Source: a virus. From it: a stretch of DNA of 26,159 bases. Positions within the stretch are counted from its first letter, which is position 1; every line of letters begins with the position of its first letter. The position numbers and the translations under genes are program-made. The DNA is taken from IMG/VR virus record IMGVR_UViG_3300024344_003767, positions 1 through 26,159 of that record, one strand, 5' to 3'. The notes beneath the pieces were generated by a model, which worked only from the letters and a program-made list of their open reading frames with translations, had not been told where the DNA came from and made no database searches. Positions 1 to 8,407 of this stretch are shown here, piece after piece.

Positions 1-190
1 ATCTGAACCTGACGTACCGGAAGCAGCATTACTGGTTCCTTGAGTACCATCTGAACCTGACGTACCAGAAGCCCCATGACCCCCTGCCGTACCATCTGAA
101 CCTGAAGTACCGGAGGTGGTATTACTGGTTCCCGCAGTTCCATCTGAACCAGAAGTACCCGAAGTACCAGAGCTTCCATCTAAATTTGGA
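1..190 (-). repeat. Tandem 45/48-bp repeats coding for collagen-like units
   Basis: On the plus strand the word atctgaacc starts at 1, 49, 94 and 142, giving periods of 48, 45 and 48 bp. These encode 15-16 residue units (SGTSGSDGTxG plus a variable TSNxx or GHGA tail). The array continues past the left edge. Such arrays can change copy number by slippage or recombination and so vary fibre length. Confidence 0.85.
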
Positions 191-666
191 GCACTAATTA
201 CTATCCCTTTAGAACCAGCGGTACCTCCTGTTGTTGCCGCTAAAACTATGCCAGTTCCGGCTTTTATATTTATTTCGTCTACAGCATGAGCTACTATATC
301 TACAGAGCTAGTGTCACCGGGATCTTCGAAGACATGCCAAGTCTTAAAGGTGCTTTCCATAGCCACCTTAACAACTCCAGAACTTGGGTTAGATAAAGCA
401 AAGCCTGAATCTACATCAAATTGTATAGTGTTTACATTCGATACAGAAACATTACTAGAGGGATCGTTGATTTCGGCAACAGCTAGGCTTCCTCCGCCTC
501 CGCCTCCTCCACTTATTTGCTGCCAAGCTCCATTTTCTTTTATGTATACGTTATAAGGTGAATCTGTGCAGTAATAATTTGCACCATCGGAAACAGTAGA
601 AAGAACACTGCTTTTATTAGCATCCAATCCGACGAGCTTGTCTCCAACATACCTTTTAACCGACAT
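1..666 (-). CDS. Collagen-like tail fibre or surface protein, 3' end outside window
   Basis: This is an open frame of 222 codons from an ATG at 666 that leaves the window without a stop. I translated it by hand. Residues 1-52 form a start module beginning MSVKRYVGDKLVGLDA. Seven consecutive glycines (53-59) act as a linker to a beta-rich middle region (60-163). From about 165 the protein becomes collagen-like, with imperfect 15-16 residue units such as SGTSGSDGTAGTSNTT, rich in Ser, Thr and Gly. Low-complexity collagen-like stalks are common in phage fibres, so a fibre or appendage role is likely, but no receptor-binding tip is visible because the C-terminus is missing. It follows the DUF6165 gene with a 22-nt gap holding a GTGTAAT motif, so it may start its own transcript. 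Its Ser/Thr-rich repeats are plausible targets of the glycosyltransferase encoded upstream. Confidence 0.85.
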   Translation of the reverse strand, partial: MSVKRYVGDKLVGLDANKSSVLSTVSDGANYYCTDSPYNVYIKENGAWQQISGGGGGGGSLAVAEINDPSSNVSVSNVNTIQFDVDSGFALSNPSSGVVKVAMESTFKTWHVFEDPGDTSSVDIVAHAVDEINIKAGTGIVLAATTGGTAGSKGIVISAPNLDGSSGTSGTSGSDGTAGTSNTTSGTSGSDGTAGGHGASGTSGSDGTQGTSNAASGTSGSD

Positions 667-670
667 ATAC

Positions 671-684
671 TATATAAATTACAC
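671..684 (-). promoter_or_regulatory. GTGTA-type motif before the collagen-like fibre gene
   Basis: The minus strand reads GTGTAATTTATATA from 684, with the G 18 nt before the ATG at 666. It is one of eight matching motifs at gene starts, described as a candidate phage promoter in the findings. The functional assignment is inference. Confidence 0.4.
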
Positions 685-688
685 ATTA

Positions 689-1078
689 TTAACCATAATC
701 TTCGTAAGATTTTTCTTCTAATAAGTTAGATCCAGTGTGTAAGTTGATTTCTTTTTTGATTTCCGCTCTTTTATCGTTGGTTTGATAAACTTGTCGAGCT
801 AACTTAACAAAGACAGCATCAAATTCTTGTTTTTTTTCTTTTAGTCTTATTTCGTCCTCTATCTCCCATAGAGTCTCGTTTATCTCTTTTAGCTGGTCAT
901 AAAAGCCGTACCTTCTAAAAACATGTTCATGCCATGGCGGTTCGCCGATAGTCTGCTTTAAAATAGTATGTTCTTTTTTTATATTAACTAATTTAGCTTC
1001 ATCTTCTATATTATCTAATTTTATTTCTAATATAGATAGCTTATCCAATACTTCTCCGTCTGATACTTCTACTTTCAT
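689..1078 (-). CDS. DUF6165 family protein
   Basis: This is a 129-residue helical protein beginning MKVEVSDGEVLDKLSILEIK. The pattern (KVEVS-GE-LDKLSILEIKL at the start, a central PPWHEHVFRR, then charged helices) matches my memory of the DUF6165 family, which occurs near bacterial sugar-transfer genes; its biochemical role is not known to me. I chose the ATG at 1078 over a longer frame from 1114 because it gives a 4-nt ATGA overlap with the stop of the large glycosyltransferase, a sign of translational coupling, and matches the family's N-terminus. That coupling suggests it assists the glycosyltransferase, for example as a partner subunit, but this is inference. A 22-nt gap then leads to the collagen-like fibre gene. 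Confidence 0.75.
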   Translation of the reverse strand: MKVEVSDGEVLDKLSILEIKLDNIEDEAKLVNIKKEHTILKQTIGEPPWHEHVFRRYGFYDQLKEINETLWEIEDEIRLKEKKQEFDAVFVKLARQVYQTNDKRAEIKKEINLHTGSNLLEEKSYEDYG

Positions 1079-4000
1079 ATTTTTTTTGCGTAAAATAAAA
1101 CTTGTTTGTACCAATCGTGGGCTTTTGCATTTCCTCGGTCTGATAGTCTTTCATTGTTAAGTATTTTACTTGTTACGTCTGCAGTTAATAAAACATCCAT
1201 AAACTTTATTTCAAATCCATTTTTTTTAAATTTTTCAACAAAATCAAAATTATAATCAAGATTGGATTCTCCATCTCTGAGGTGTATCTCTATTACAATT
1301 TTTTTAAATTTATTCATTAAAATATCTAACTCTGATTGTTTATTTAAAACGCTCCATTCCCCGCCTTCGCAGTCTATCTTAGCAACATCAAAAAACAAAT
1401 CAGGATTCTCTTCAAAAAACTCGCTTAACTTAAAAGGCTCCACTTTAACAAAATTTTCCTTTTTTTCTTCGTTTTCTTTTGTCAATACACAAGGACTCCA
1501 AGAATCCATCTCCCCTGTTTCAATATATAATGGCTTTTCGGAAAGAGCTTTATTTATTAAATTTATTTCACCTCTGTAGCTAGAGGAAAGAGCCCAACTC
1601 TTTAAAATTTTAAAATTCTCTTTTATAGGCTCTACTGAATAACATTTACTGGCTCCTCTCAACATAGAAAAGAAAGTAAAAAATCCTGTATTAGCTCCTA
1701 TGTCCAGAATCACGTCCCCTTTGTCTATTTGAAAAAAATGATTATATACTTTTTTCATAAATATTTCCTGCCACAAAGCACCCTGCTGTTGTTCATTTTT
1801 TTTGATATAAGTTTCAATAATTTTATCTGAATAAAACTGTCTATTTAATTTAAGTTCGTTTTCAACTAACCCAGAAAAAGTAATCTTAGATTCTTTTTTT
1901 AGTTCAGTAAAATGCATGACTTTGTCTAAATAGGGTTTTACGTCTTCGAAAATTATTTCCTTAGTGCACTCATGTTGCCTCTCTGTTCCTTCGTGCTCAG
2001 GGCACCAATTCCAACCTCCTCCACCTCCTGCTCCTGTGTAAAGCTCTTGGCGAATTCCGTCCTGTTTGTTCCAGCAAGAATTACATACGTTTTCGTTAAT
2101 CACCCTATATGGGGTAAAAAATTCAGTTTTGGGGTCGCTGAAACCACTTATCAACACTACCTCTTTATCCAGAGCCCAAGCTAACCAAGATAATCCGGAA
2201 CCTAGACCTATGAAAAACTCACAATTATATAATAAGTTTATTCTATCATCTAAATGAAACTCTCCCGTCATATCTAGCGCCTCATCTGGCGCGTAATTGT
2301 ATTGACCCTCTAAGCCAAATTTGAAATACTTATCTATACATACAACTTCATAACCTAAAGACTTTAAGTACCCAATAGTTTCCTTCCATCCTGTTTGGTT
2401 GTTCCAATATTTAGCTTGCGAAGAAGCTTGAACAGCTATACAAACATACTTTTGTTGTATTTTTCTTTGTTTATCTTTTATGTGTATTTTAGGTTTTATC
2501 TCGTAGTGCTCATCTAAACCCAGTAAAAAAGACGCAGTTCTTTGTAGCTCCTGATTCCTTATTTCTATAGGGGGATAAAATTCATCAGAGTCTTTTTCCT
2601 TATCCCACCCTATCGTAAAAGTATCAGAAAGGTTTTCTACAACAACGCCGCTCTCAATAAAATTTATTTCAGGGTAAACCTCTTCAAATAAGTTGTTATG
2701 AAAAGTCTTACAAAATACCTCGCAGTTATTCTTAACTCTATACTCTTCTACGTATGGTACCCAAGCTATAGTATCTCCTAAAGCGGCGCTAGTAAAGTCT
2801 ATTAGTGCTCTTTTATAGCCCTCTTCTTTGTTTAAGATTTTGTCTATTTCTTTCTTTACTTCTTGATAGCTTATTTTTTTAGTGCACTCAAATTGTCTAT
2901 CTGTGCCTTCATGGTAAGGGCACCAGTTCCAATTGTTTCTGTCAAAATATTCTTTATTCCAGCAGCCATGGCAAACTTCTTTGTTTATGATTCTATAAGG
3001 AGTACTGAACTCGTTAAAAGTCTCAGTAAATCCACTTATCATAATGACTTTTTTACCTAAGGCCCAAGCCAGCCAAGAAAGGCCAGAGCTCAGGCCTATA
3101 AAAAATTCACAATTATATATATCTGTTATTCTGTTTTGTAACGAAAAATTTCCTGTCTTATCTATCGCTTTTTGGGGCATGATATTTTTTTGCCCTTCTA
3201 TTCCGAATTCATTATGTCTATCTATACATATGACTTTGTATCCTAACTTATTTAGGTAATCTACAATTTTATCCCAGCCCCCTTTCTTATTCCAATATTT
3301 AGCTTGTGCTGTTGATTGAGTAGCTATGCAAACATATTTTTCTTTTATTTTTCTTTCTTTGTCCTCGATATGTATCTTTGGCTTCTCTTCAATATAACTT
3401 TCAAAACCTAATAAAAAAGAAGCCACTCCCTGAACGCTACCTCTTCTAATTTTCTCAGGAACTTTAGAGAAACCAAGCTCTACCACGTCATTGCAGTTCT
3501 CCACAAAATCTCCCGGTTCGATAAATTTTATTCCGGGGTAAACTTCTTTAAGTAGAGAATTATAAGGAGTTGAGCAAAACACTTTATGACCGTTTTTTAG
3601 TCTGTATTTTTCTACATAAGGCACCCAAGCTATAGTGTCTCCTAAAGCTTTGGTATTCATATCAACTAAGACTCTTTTGGTACTTTTTTGTTTTTCTTTA
3701 TGTTCTCTATAATTTATTTCGTTAACCTCTGCTATTTTTTTAAAAACTTTTTCGTGCGTTGGGTGGCATTCGTATGTCGGTTTATACTCTAAGCATTCAG
3801 AGATTTTTGGCAAAGCATTTAACCTGCCATGTTCTTTTATGGTATACTTTATATCCGAACCACAAAATATGTCACAACTACCCCCAACAAAAGAAAACTT
3901 ATAAGTCTGCCCTCCATGTCTATAGGGAGCTCTGAATATAGGGTCTATTGATCCACCGATATATATGATTTCTGTATCAGTACATCCTGATAAATGAAGT

Positions 4001-4734
4001 ATTCCGGTGTCGCATGTAATACATATATTAGCTTTCTTAATTATTTCAAAATCTTGATCTAACGACGTTCTATTGAGGAAGCTTACTCCGTCAAACTGTA
4101 GGTCGCTTAAGTCGTAACAGTCTTTAGTATAATCGTTAAGTTCTTCTTTTGGAGTGTCAAAACCTATTAAGGCTACTTTGTAGCCCACTTTGTTTATATT
4201 CTTAATTAGTTCTTCATAATTTGATTGAGCCCAAGTTCTACTAGGCCAAGTCTGAGATATATGTATTGCTATGTAACTTTCATTATTAATAAAGTCTTCA
4301 TCAGATTTTTCAAAAGCGACAGGATCTGGATAATACTCGCAATGCATCTCACTAGGCTTAAGATCAAAACCTAAGTTGGTGCAGTGCATCTTTCTAATAT
4401 CAACGGAACCGTATTTCATTTTAGTTCCGTTTCCATATAGATAATCCCAGTCTTTGTCTATCTGAAAGGTCTCTAGGATTTCGTATTCATCTCTGAGCTT
4501 TTCGTCAAACTCGTGAGCATGAATATGATACTCTACATAAGGGTTATTTTTAAAAATAAAAGGCTTGTGAGAGCATACTATTATTTTTTTGCCGTACGCT
4601 TCATGTAATTTTCTTAAAGTTGGGGTTGCGCATAAAGAATCCCCAAAGGACTCGCATCTAAGCTTAAGTATTACTCCTTTTGAATTTCCTTCCGGATTAG
4701 AGATGCCTACATTTCCACCTGAATTCTTTTCCAT
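1075..4734 (-). CDS. Multidomain glycosyltransferase (GT9-like + two TibC/AAH-like heptosyltransferase domains) fused to FkbM methyltransferase
   Basis: This is a 1219-residue soluble enzyme. Residues 20-335 resemble ADP-heptose LPS heptosyltransferases (GT9): ESFGDSLCATPTLRKL at the start and TCDTGILHLSGC near 240-251. Residues 353-637 and 641-940 are two copies of one module, each beginning KR-L-D----ALGDTIAWVPYVE and containing QAKYWN, SGLSWLAWAL, ISGF and a cysteine finger (C588, C591, C605, C617; C884, C887, C911, C923). These signatures are those of the TibC/AAH autotransporter O-heptosyltransferases, whose four cysteines bind iron; the usual N-terminal beta-barrel domain is not apparent. 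Residues 1005-1190 are an FkbM methyltransferase with a SAM loop DIGANTG (1011-1017) and DCEGGEW (1121-1127). Copy 2 has a five-glycine run (903-907) inside its finger. The likely job is adding and methylating sugars on virion proteins; acceptor and sugar are not shown. The start is the first ATG and has no clear SD. Confidence 0.85.
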   Translation of the reverse strand: MEKNSGGNVGISNPEGNSKGVILKLRCESFGDSLCATPTLRKLHEAYGKKIIVCSHKPFIFKNNPYVEYHIHAHEFDEKLRDEYEILETFQIDKDWDYLYGNGTKMKYGSVDIRKMHCTNLGFDLKPSEMHCEYYPDPVAFEKSDEDFINNESYIAIHISQTWPSRTWAQSNYEELIKNINKVGYKVALIGFDTPKEELNDYTKDCYDLSDLQFDGVSFLNRTSLDQDFEIIKKANICITCDTGILHLSGCTDTEIIYIGGSIDPIFRAPYRHGGQTYKFSFVGGSCDIFCGSDIKYTIKEHGRLNALPKISECLEYKPTYECHPTHEKVFKKIAEVNEINYREHKEKQKSTKRVLVDMNTKALGDTIAWVPYVEKYRLKNGHKVFCSTPYNSLLKEVYPGIKFIEPGDFVENCNDVVELGFSKVPEKIRRGSVQGVASFLLGFESYIEEKPKIHIEDKERKIKEKYVCIATQSTAQAKYWNKKGGWDKIVDYLNKLGYKVICIDRHNEFGIEGQKNIMPQKAIDKTGNFSLQNRITDIYNCEFFIGLSSGLSWLAWALGKKVIMISGFTETFNEFSTPYRIINKEVCHGCWNKEYFDRNNWNWCPYHEGTDRQFECTKKISYQEVKKEIDKILNKEEGYKRALIDFTSAALGDTIAWVPYVEEYRVKNNCEVFCKTFHNNLFEEVYPEINFIESGVVVENLSDTFTIGWDKEKDSDEFYPPIEIRNQELQRTASFLLGLDEHYEIKPKIHIKDKQRKIQQKYVCIAVQASSQAKYWNNQTGWKETIGYLKSLGYEVVCIDKYFKFGLEGQYNYAPDEALDMTGEFHLDDRINLLYNCEFFIGLGSGLSWLAWALDKEVVLISGFSDPKTEFFTPYRVINENVCNSCWNKQDGIRQELYTGAGGGGGWNWCPEHEGTERQHECTKEIIFEDVKPYLDKVMHFTELKKESKITFSGLVENELKLNRQFYSDKIIETYIKKNEQQQGALWQEIFMKKVYNHFFQIDKGDVILDIGANTGFFTFFSMLRGASKCYSVEPIKENFKILKSWALSSSYRGEINLINKALSEKPLYIETGEMDSWSPCVLTKENEEKKENFVKVEPFKLSEFFEENPDLFFDVAKIDCEGGEWSVLNKQSELDILMNKFKKIVIEIHLRDGESNLDYNFDFVEKFKKNGFEIKFMDVLLTADVTSKILNNERLSDRGNAKAHDWYKQVLFYAKKI
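1915..3678 (-). repeat. Tandem duplication of TibC-like heptosyltransferase module within one gene
   Basis: Codons 353-637 (2824-3678) and 641-940 (1915-2814) encode two homologous modules in direct order. They share long conserved blocks (ALGDTIAWVPYVE, KPKIHI, YNCEFFIGL, GLSWLAWAL, TPYR-IN, WNWCP, EGT-RQ-ECTK). They differ in the finger loop and at many scattered positions, so the duplication is not recent. Confidence 0.85.
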
Positions 4735-4772
4735 TTATTAGTTTTAAACTTTAATAGGGAAGTTTTCAAATT

Positions 4773-5606
4773 TTAATAACCTTGACCGTATCTATGTTTT
4801 ACAGCTTTACAATTACCTAAAACTTCTCCACTAGATAAGGCTCTATTATAGCAGGCGACCATACCTATGTTAGTATTCAGTCCGGAGCTTGGGTTTCCTC
4901 CTATATAGAATTGCTGGTACGTCCCATTTACTGTCCCGTCATGAAATCCTGAAGTGTTATCCGAGGGGAAAGTGCCTGTTCCTTTCGTTAAGCCATCTAG
5001 ATAACCTATCATCTTGCCATTTGAGCCATTATAAGTCATAGCTACATGTCTAAAATCAGAACCAGAGATAGAAGGATCATTAACATCCGAAAGAACAACC
5101 TCAACACCTGTCCAAGGATTATTTAAACTCTGGTCTACTTTGTTTGACGCAATAAAAGCATTGATACCGCTAATCTCACCTCCGTTACCAGTTTTAGCTA
5201 TCAAACCATAAGAGAAACCGCTTTTGTTAGCATCTGTATTACCAAATATCACAGCCCCGTCATCAGGAGGAGAATTCTCTCCAGAAACCTTTATTTCAAA
5301 GAAGGCTTCAATTGTAAAACTAGAGTCGTCATCTTTTAAGACGCCCAAAGATCTTAGTCCTGAAAAATTAGCCCCAGATACCGCAGCATACTTATTTGTT
5401 GCGTTATTTGGATTTCTGAATTTGTAGTACCCACTTGTTTCGTCATACAAGCCGGAGTCTGTTAACTTTACATCAAGCCCACTCGGTCCTAGATCTTTCC
5501 AATTTTCAGTATTATGACTATAGCTTCTCTGACTGTATCCATCTGCCCTGAATACTAATCCATCCGTGTTTACTCTATACCTTCCGTAATTTACTTTACT
5601 TGACAT
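4773..5606 (-). CDS. LamG-like (concanavalin A-like) surface protein
   Basis: This 277-residue protein has one LamG/concanavalin A-like beta-sandwich across about residues 10-270. Typical strands are TDGLVFRADG near the start, SSFTIEAFFEI in the middle, FRHVAMTYNGSNGKMIGYLDG, and the closing IGMVACYNRALSSGEV. Such domains bind sugars or proteins and in phages decorate fibres or capsids. The opening R--TDGLV----S-+SY resembles that of the 644-residue protein encoded just upstream, which suggests a shared attachment module. The ATG lies 2 nt after the upstream stop, and its AGGGGG Shine-Dalgarno lies inside the end of that gene, so the two are probably co-translated. A 38-nt gap follows before the glycosyltransferase gene; I see only a weak AT-rich hairpin there. 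Confidence 0.75.
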   Translation of the reverse strand: MSSKVNYGRYRVNTDGLVFRADGYSQRSYSHNTENWKDLGPSGLDVKLTDSGLYDETSGYYKFRNPNNATNKYAAVSGANFSGLRSLGVLKDDDSSFTIEAFFEIKVSGENSPPDDGAVIFGNTDANKSGFSYGLIAKTGNGGEISGINAFIASNKVDQSLNNPWTGVEVVLSDVNDPSISGSDFRHVAMTYNGSNGKMIGYLDGLTKGTGTFPSDNTSGFHDGTVNGTYQQFYIGGNPSSGLNTNIGMVACYNRALSSGEVLGNCKAVKHRYGQGY

Positions 5607-5608
5607 TT

Positions 5609-7543
5609 TTAATATCCCCCTGAACTACTAGATACACTAGTAGTTGTGTTGACTGTTGTGCTGTTAGTTATATCAAAATCTTCTGCTCCTTGTAAATAAT
5701 TATGTAGAATTTGATCTGCATTTAAAGATTTTTTATAAATAGATACTTTGTACATTTTTCCCTCTAAGTAATTTTTTCCTTCTTTGTAATTATTAATAGG
5801 GTAAGAACCAATCGAAGCTTTTAAATCTACCCCATCATAAAAATCAGTATTTTTTGAAGAGTATTTTTGGTAATCATTTGCGTCTTTAGGAGCTCCTTGA
5901 GACACATTCCCAGAGCTATCATCTACAAACACAATTGTATCAGAATCTTTTCCGCCAAAATATGAGTTAGAAACAGTAGTTAACAAAGACATAGAGTCGA
6001 ACCTGCCTAAAGCATTAATAGACCTGTAAATTTTAAAGTTTGTTGCGTTTGTTACGTTGGACCAAGTTAGACCAACTGAAGAATTAGAATTTTTAATTAA
6101 TACTTTTTTTAAGGCTGTAGATTTGGATTCTCCTGTCTCATTAAAAGACGAAACTTTGTAGTTTACAGTCGACCCAGATTTAAATTTTCTAGAGGATGTA
6201 TTTGAGGACTCAAAAGCTTTTACAACTAAATTAGAGGGAGCTTTCAAATCATAAAGCCTCTCTATCTCGTATTCTTTTCCGTCTACATATATTCTTATTT
6301 TATTAGTAGCAGAGTCGGAGTCAACTACAACAGATATATTATGAATAGTATTATTTTTAATTAATTCATTTTTAGTGAAAGCACTAGTTGATAAAGAATT
6401 AGCGTTATAAAAATCACAAAATACTCTTTTATTAAACACGTATATATGTTGCTTTTTAGATATATCCTGCTTTGATACAAATTTAGAGTTCTGCGTTATA
6501 TCACTATAGAATAAGGTAGAATATTCGTTATCAACAGAAGTTAAGTCAACCCAAAAATCATAAGTCTTTTTAACTGAAGAACCTAAAGATAAGGAAGAGG
6601 AAGCTGCGGAGCCACCTTGTTTTAGGCCTAGATCAACATAAGAGCCAAAAATACCTTGAGAAGAATAAACTGGAAAGTTATCTTCTCCAAAACTGACACT
6701 TCCTAAATTAAAAGAATTATTGTTTCCGCTGAGGTCCTTTAACCCTGAAGCGGAACTCCTAGAAGGATGAGTAACAGAACTAGCACTTTGAGCTGGCCTA
6801 CCAGCTATGAAGTTAGTTTTATGAGCAGATCCTGAGTAAATCTTTTTGTTCTTTTCTAATTGCAAATTCTTAAAAAGTATATAACCATGTTTTCCAGCCT
6901 TTCCTTCGTCCCCTGACTGAAAAGGATAGTTTCCTTTTGGGTACATCTTAACATTGTAATTAATATAAGATTGAATTGTTCCTGTAGATCCTGAGTAGCC
7001 AGATGTTGAGCTAGCCGCAGCTATTGGTGTGTCTTTAAGTAGAGTGGGTTTTATTAATAGTGATATTGACTGCCAAGTACCTTTTTTACTATAGTCGTAC
7101 AATCCCCAAACAGAAGGATAATTCGTAGCGAAAACTTTTATTACCCCTGTTTGCTGTATCCCAGTTGTAATGTGAGACTCAGATACGAATACGTCAACAG
7201 ACAAAGTGTATTCAGAGCCTATATTTAGCGGTATATTAGTCCATCCTTGCCCTAAACTCGAACTCGCGAAAATACTATCGCTATAAGAAACTTTATATAC
7301 TACATCATCATCAGTTACGCTTCCGGGAGCAAGAGATTTAAACATGCCCTGTTGATTAGGGTCTTTGTCTTTATATATCCTGTAAAAGTCGTAGCCTCCA
7401 AGCATATCAAAATCGCCATCGACTTTAGCAGTTTCTATGAGATTAGTGGAAGGCTCGCCAGCATAACTTTTTTTAGATAGTTCGTTGGTGTATACAACTA
7501 AACCATCTGTCAATTTTCGTCTTGTTCCATTATAAGCAGCCAT
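5609..7543 (-). CDS. Large LamG/FnIII-type tail or surface protein
   Basis: This 644-residue protein is likely a virion appendage. Residues 1-30 hold the TDGLVVYTNELSKKSY opening shared with the next gene. Residues 85-235 look like a carbohydrate-binding-module sandwich (YTLSVDVFV, GTWQSISLLIKP, YILFKNLQLEK). Residues about 265-430 have LamG strands (KDLSGN, HNISVVVDSD, KIRIYVDGKEYEI), and the last LamG strand appears only at 595-612 (KMYKVSIYKKSLNADQI). Between them, residues 434-550 look like a fibronectin type III domain (APSNLVVKA, GLTWSNVTNATNFKIYRS). This suggests an FnIII inserted in a LamG domain. The C-terminal tail is Ser/Thr-rich. It lies 1 nt after the 280-residue fibre gene. The domain boundaries come from reading alone; the structural virion role is inference. 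Confidence 0.7.
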   Translation of the reverse strand: MAAYNGTRRKLTDGLVVYTNELSKKSYAGEPSTNLIETAKVDGDFDMLGGYDFYRIYKDKDPNQQGMFKSLAPGSVTDDDVVYKVSYSDSIFASSSLGQGWTNIPLNIGSEYTLSVDVFVSESHITTGIQQTGVIKVFATNYPSVWGLYDYSKKGTWQSISLLIKPTLLKDTPIAAASSTSGYSGSTGTIQSYINYNVKMYPKGNYPFQSGDEGKAGKHGYILFKNLQLEKNKKIYSGSAHKTNFIAGRPAQSASSVTHPSRSSASGLKDLSGNNNSFNLGSVSFGEDNFPVYSSQGIFGSYVDLGLKQGGSAASSSLSLGSSVKKTYDFWVDLTSVDNEYSTLFYSDITQNSKFVSKQDISKKQHIYVFNKRVFCDFYNANSLSTSAFTKNELIKNNTIHNISVVVDSDSATNKIRIYVDGKEYEIERLYDLKAPSNLVVKAFESSNTSSRKFKSGSTVNYKVSSFNETGESKSTALKKVLIKNSNSSVGLTWSNVTNATNFKIYRSINALGRFDSMSLLTTVSNSYFGGKDSDTIVFVDDSSGNVSQGAPKDANDYQKYSSKNTDFYDGVDLKASIGSYPINNYKEGKNYLEGKMYKVSIYKKSLNADQILHNYLQGAEDFDITNSTTVNTTTSVSSSSGGY

Positions 7544-7544
7544 C

Positions 7545-8387
7545 TCAGGTTATTATATTATCACTAGCTTTGTACATTACAGAATTTACTATTATATTTT
7601 CGTAGGGATCAGATTGACCACTATGAGGCATTCTTACATAGTTAGTCATTACTTCGTAATTAGTTCCACCTTCTGCATGACCAGTAACTATATTGTATAA
7701 GACAGATCCACTTTGTATATGGCTTACGTTAGCCTCGTTTGTGACTTTATCTATATATAAACCTTTATTAAAGTGAGAGGTTTTTTGGTGATGAACAGTT
7801 CCCGAAAGGCTAGAGTGTTGATCTTTTTTTATTAAGTAATCAGAAGAAACATGAGCCCTTAAAGAGGTATCTAAATTACTTATTTTAGTATTAAGCTCTC
7901 CGCTAGTGTCTCTAACATGACCAGTAACAAAACCGCTTAAACCTGAACCAACTCCACCAGTTATTAAAACGCTTAATGCTTCACCAGAAGTCGCTAAATT
8001 ACCACTGATTGTATCAATATCATCTTCTGTCCCAGTTACAATTCCACTTAAATATCTTAGGTCTCCACTTACATGTCTTATGTCCCCGCTAACTTCACCA
8101 ATGTCAGAGGTAAGCTCGCTAGATACGCTAGACGTAAATCCACTTAGAAGTACTCCTGTCTGACCTAAATCAGATCTTATTACTCCACTAACAGAATCTA
8201 TATGCCCAGATATATGACCACTAACAGTGAGAACATCACCTGAAGATATAAAATGACCGGGATTACCTGAGTAAGGATAAAACCCGGATATGTTAGAAGC
8301 GCTTCCAGATAAACTAGAGCTCTCTGACCTTAGAAGATAAGTTTTAAAACCTACTAAATCAATCTGACCTGTTCTAATAGAAGACAT
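7545..8387 (-). CDS. Ser-Gly repeat fibre protein (C-terminal paralogue set)
   Basis: This 280-residue protein contains about 19 SG dipeptides. Three heptads run in register at VSGDIRHVSGDLRYLSG. Spaced hydrophobic-SG heptads fit an elongated, probably trimeric, coiled or beta-helical fibre. The N-terminus, S-IRTGQIDLVGFK followed by SGFY, matches that of the 343-residue protein at 16485-17516 (SIQTGQVDIEGFR, SGFY), so both likely use the same anchoring module. No enzymatic motif is visible. It sits 20 nt downstream of the 127-residue gene and 1 nt upstream of the LamG/FnIII gene, within the fibre unit that ends in the glycosyltransferase. Its dense serines make it a candidate glycan acceptor. 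The function is inferred from repeat architecture and position. Confidence 0.7.
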   Translation of the reverse strand: MSSIRTGQIDLVGFKTYLLRSESSSLSGSASNISGFYPYSGNPGHFISSGDVLTVSGHISGHIDSVSGVIRSDLGQTGVLLSGFTSSVSSELTSDIGEVSGDIRHVSGDLRYLSGIVTGTEDDIDTISGNLATSGEALSVLITGGVGSGLSGFVTGHVRDTSGELNTKISNLDTSLRAHVSSDYLIKKDQHSSLSGTVHHQKTSHFNKGLYIDKVTNEANVSHIQSGSVLYNIVTGHAEGGTNYEVMTNYVRMPHSGQSDPYENIIVNSVMYKASDNIIT

Positions 8388-8407
8388 AAAGGCATAACAA
8401 ATTTACC

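Noticed and set aside
311-556. Plus-strand frame of 81 codons
   Set aside because: It lies opposite the collagen-like fibre frame, has a Pro run from the glycine linker, and has no start signal.
4735-4772. Possible hairpin or promoter between LamG and glycosyltransferase genes
   Set aside because: Only a weak AT-only stem and no GTGTA motif are present, so read-through is the simplest view.
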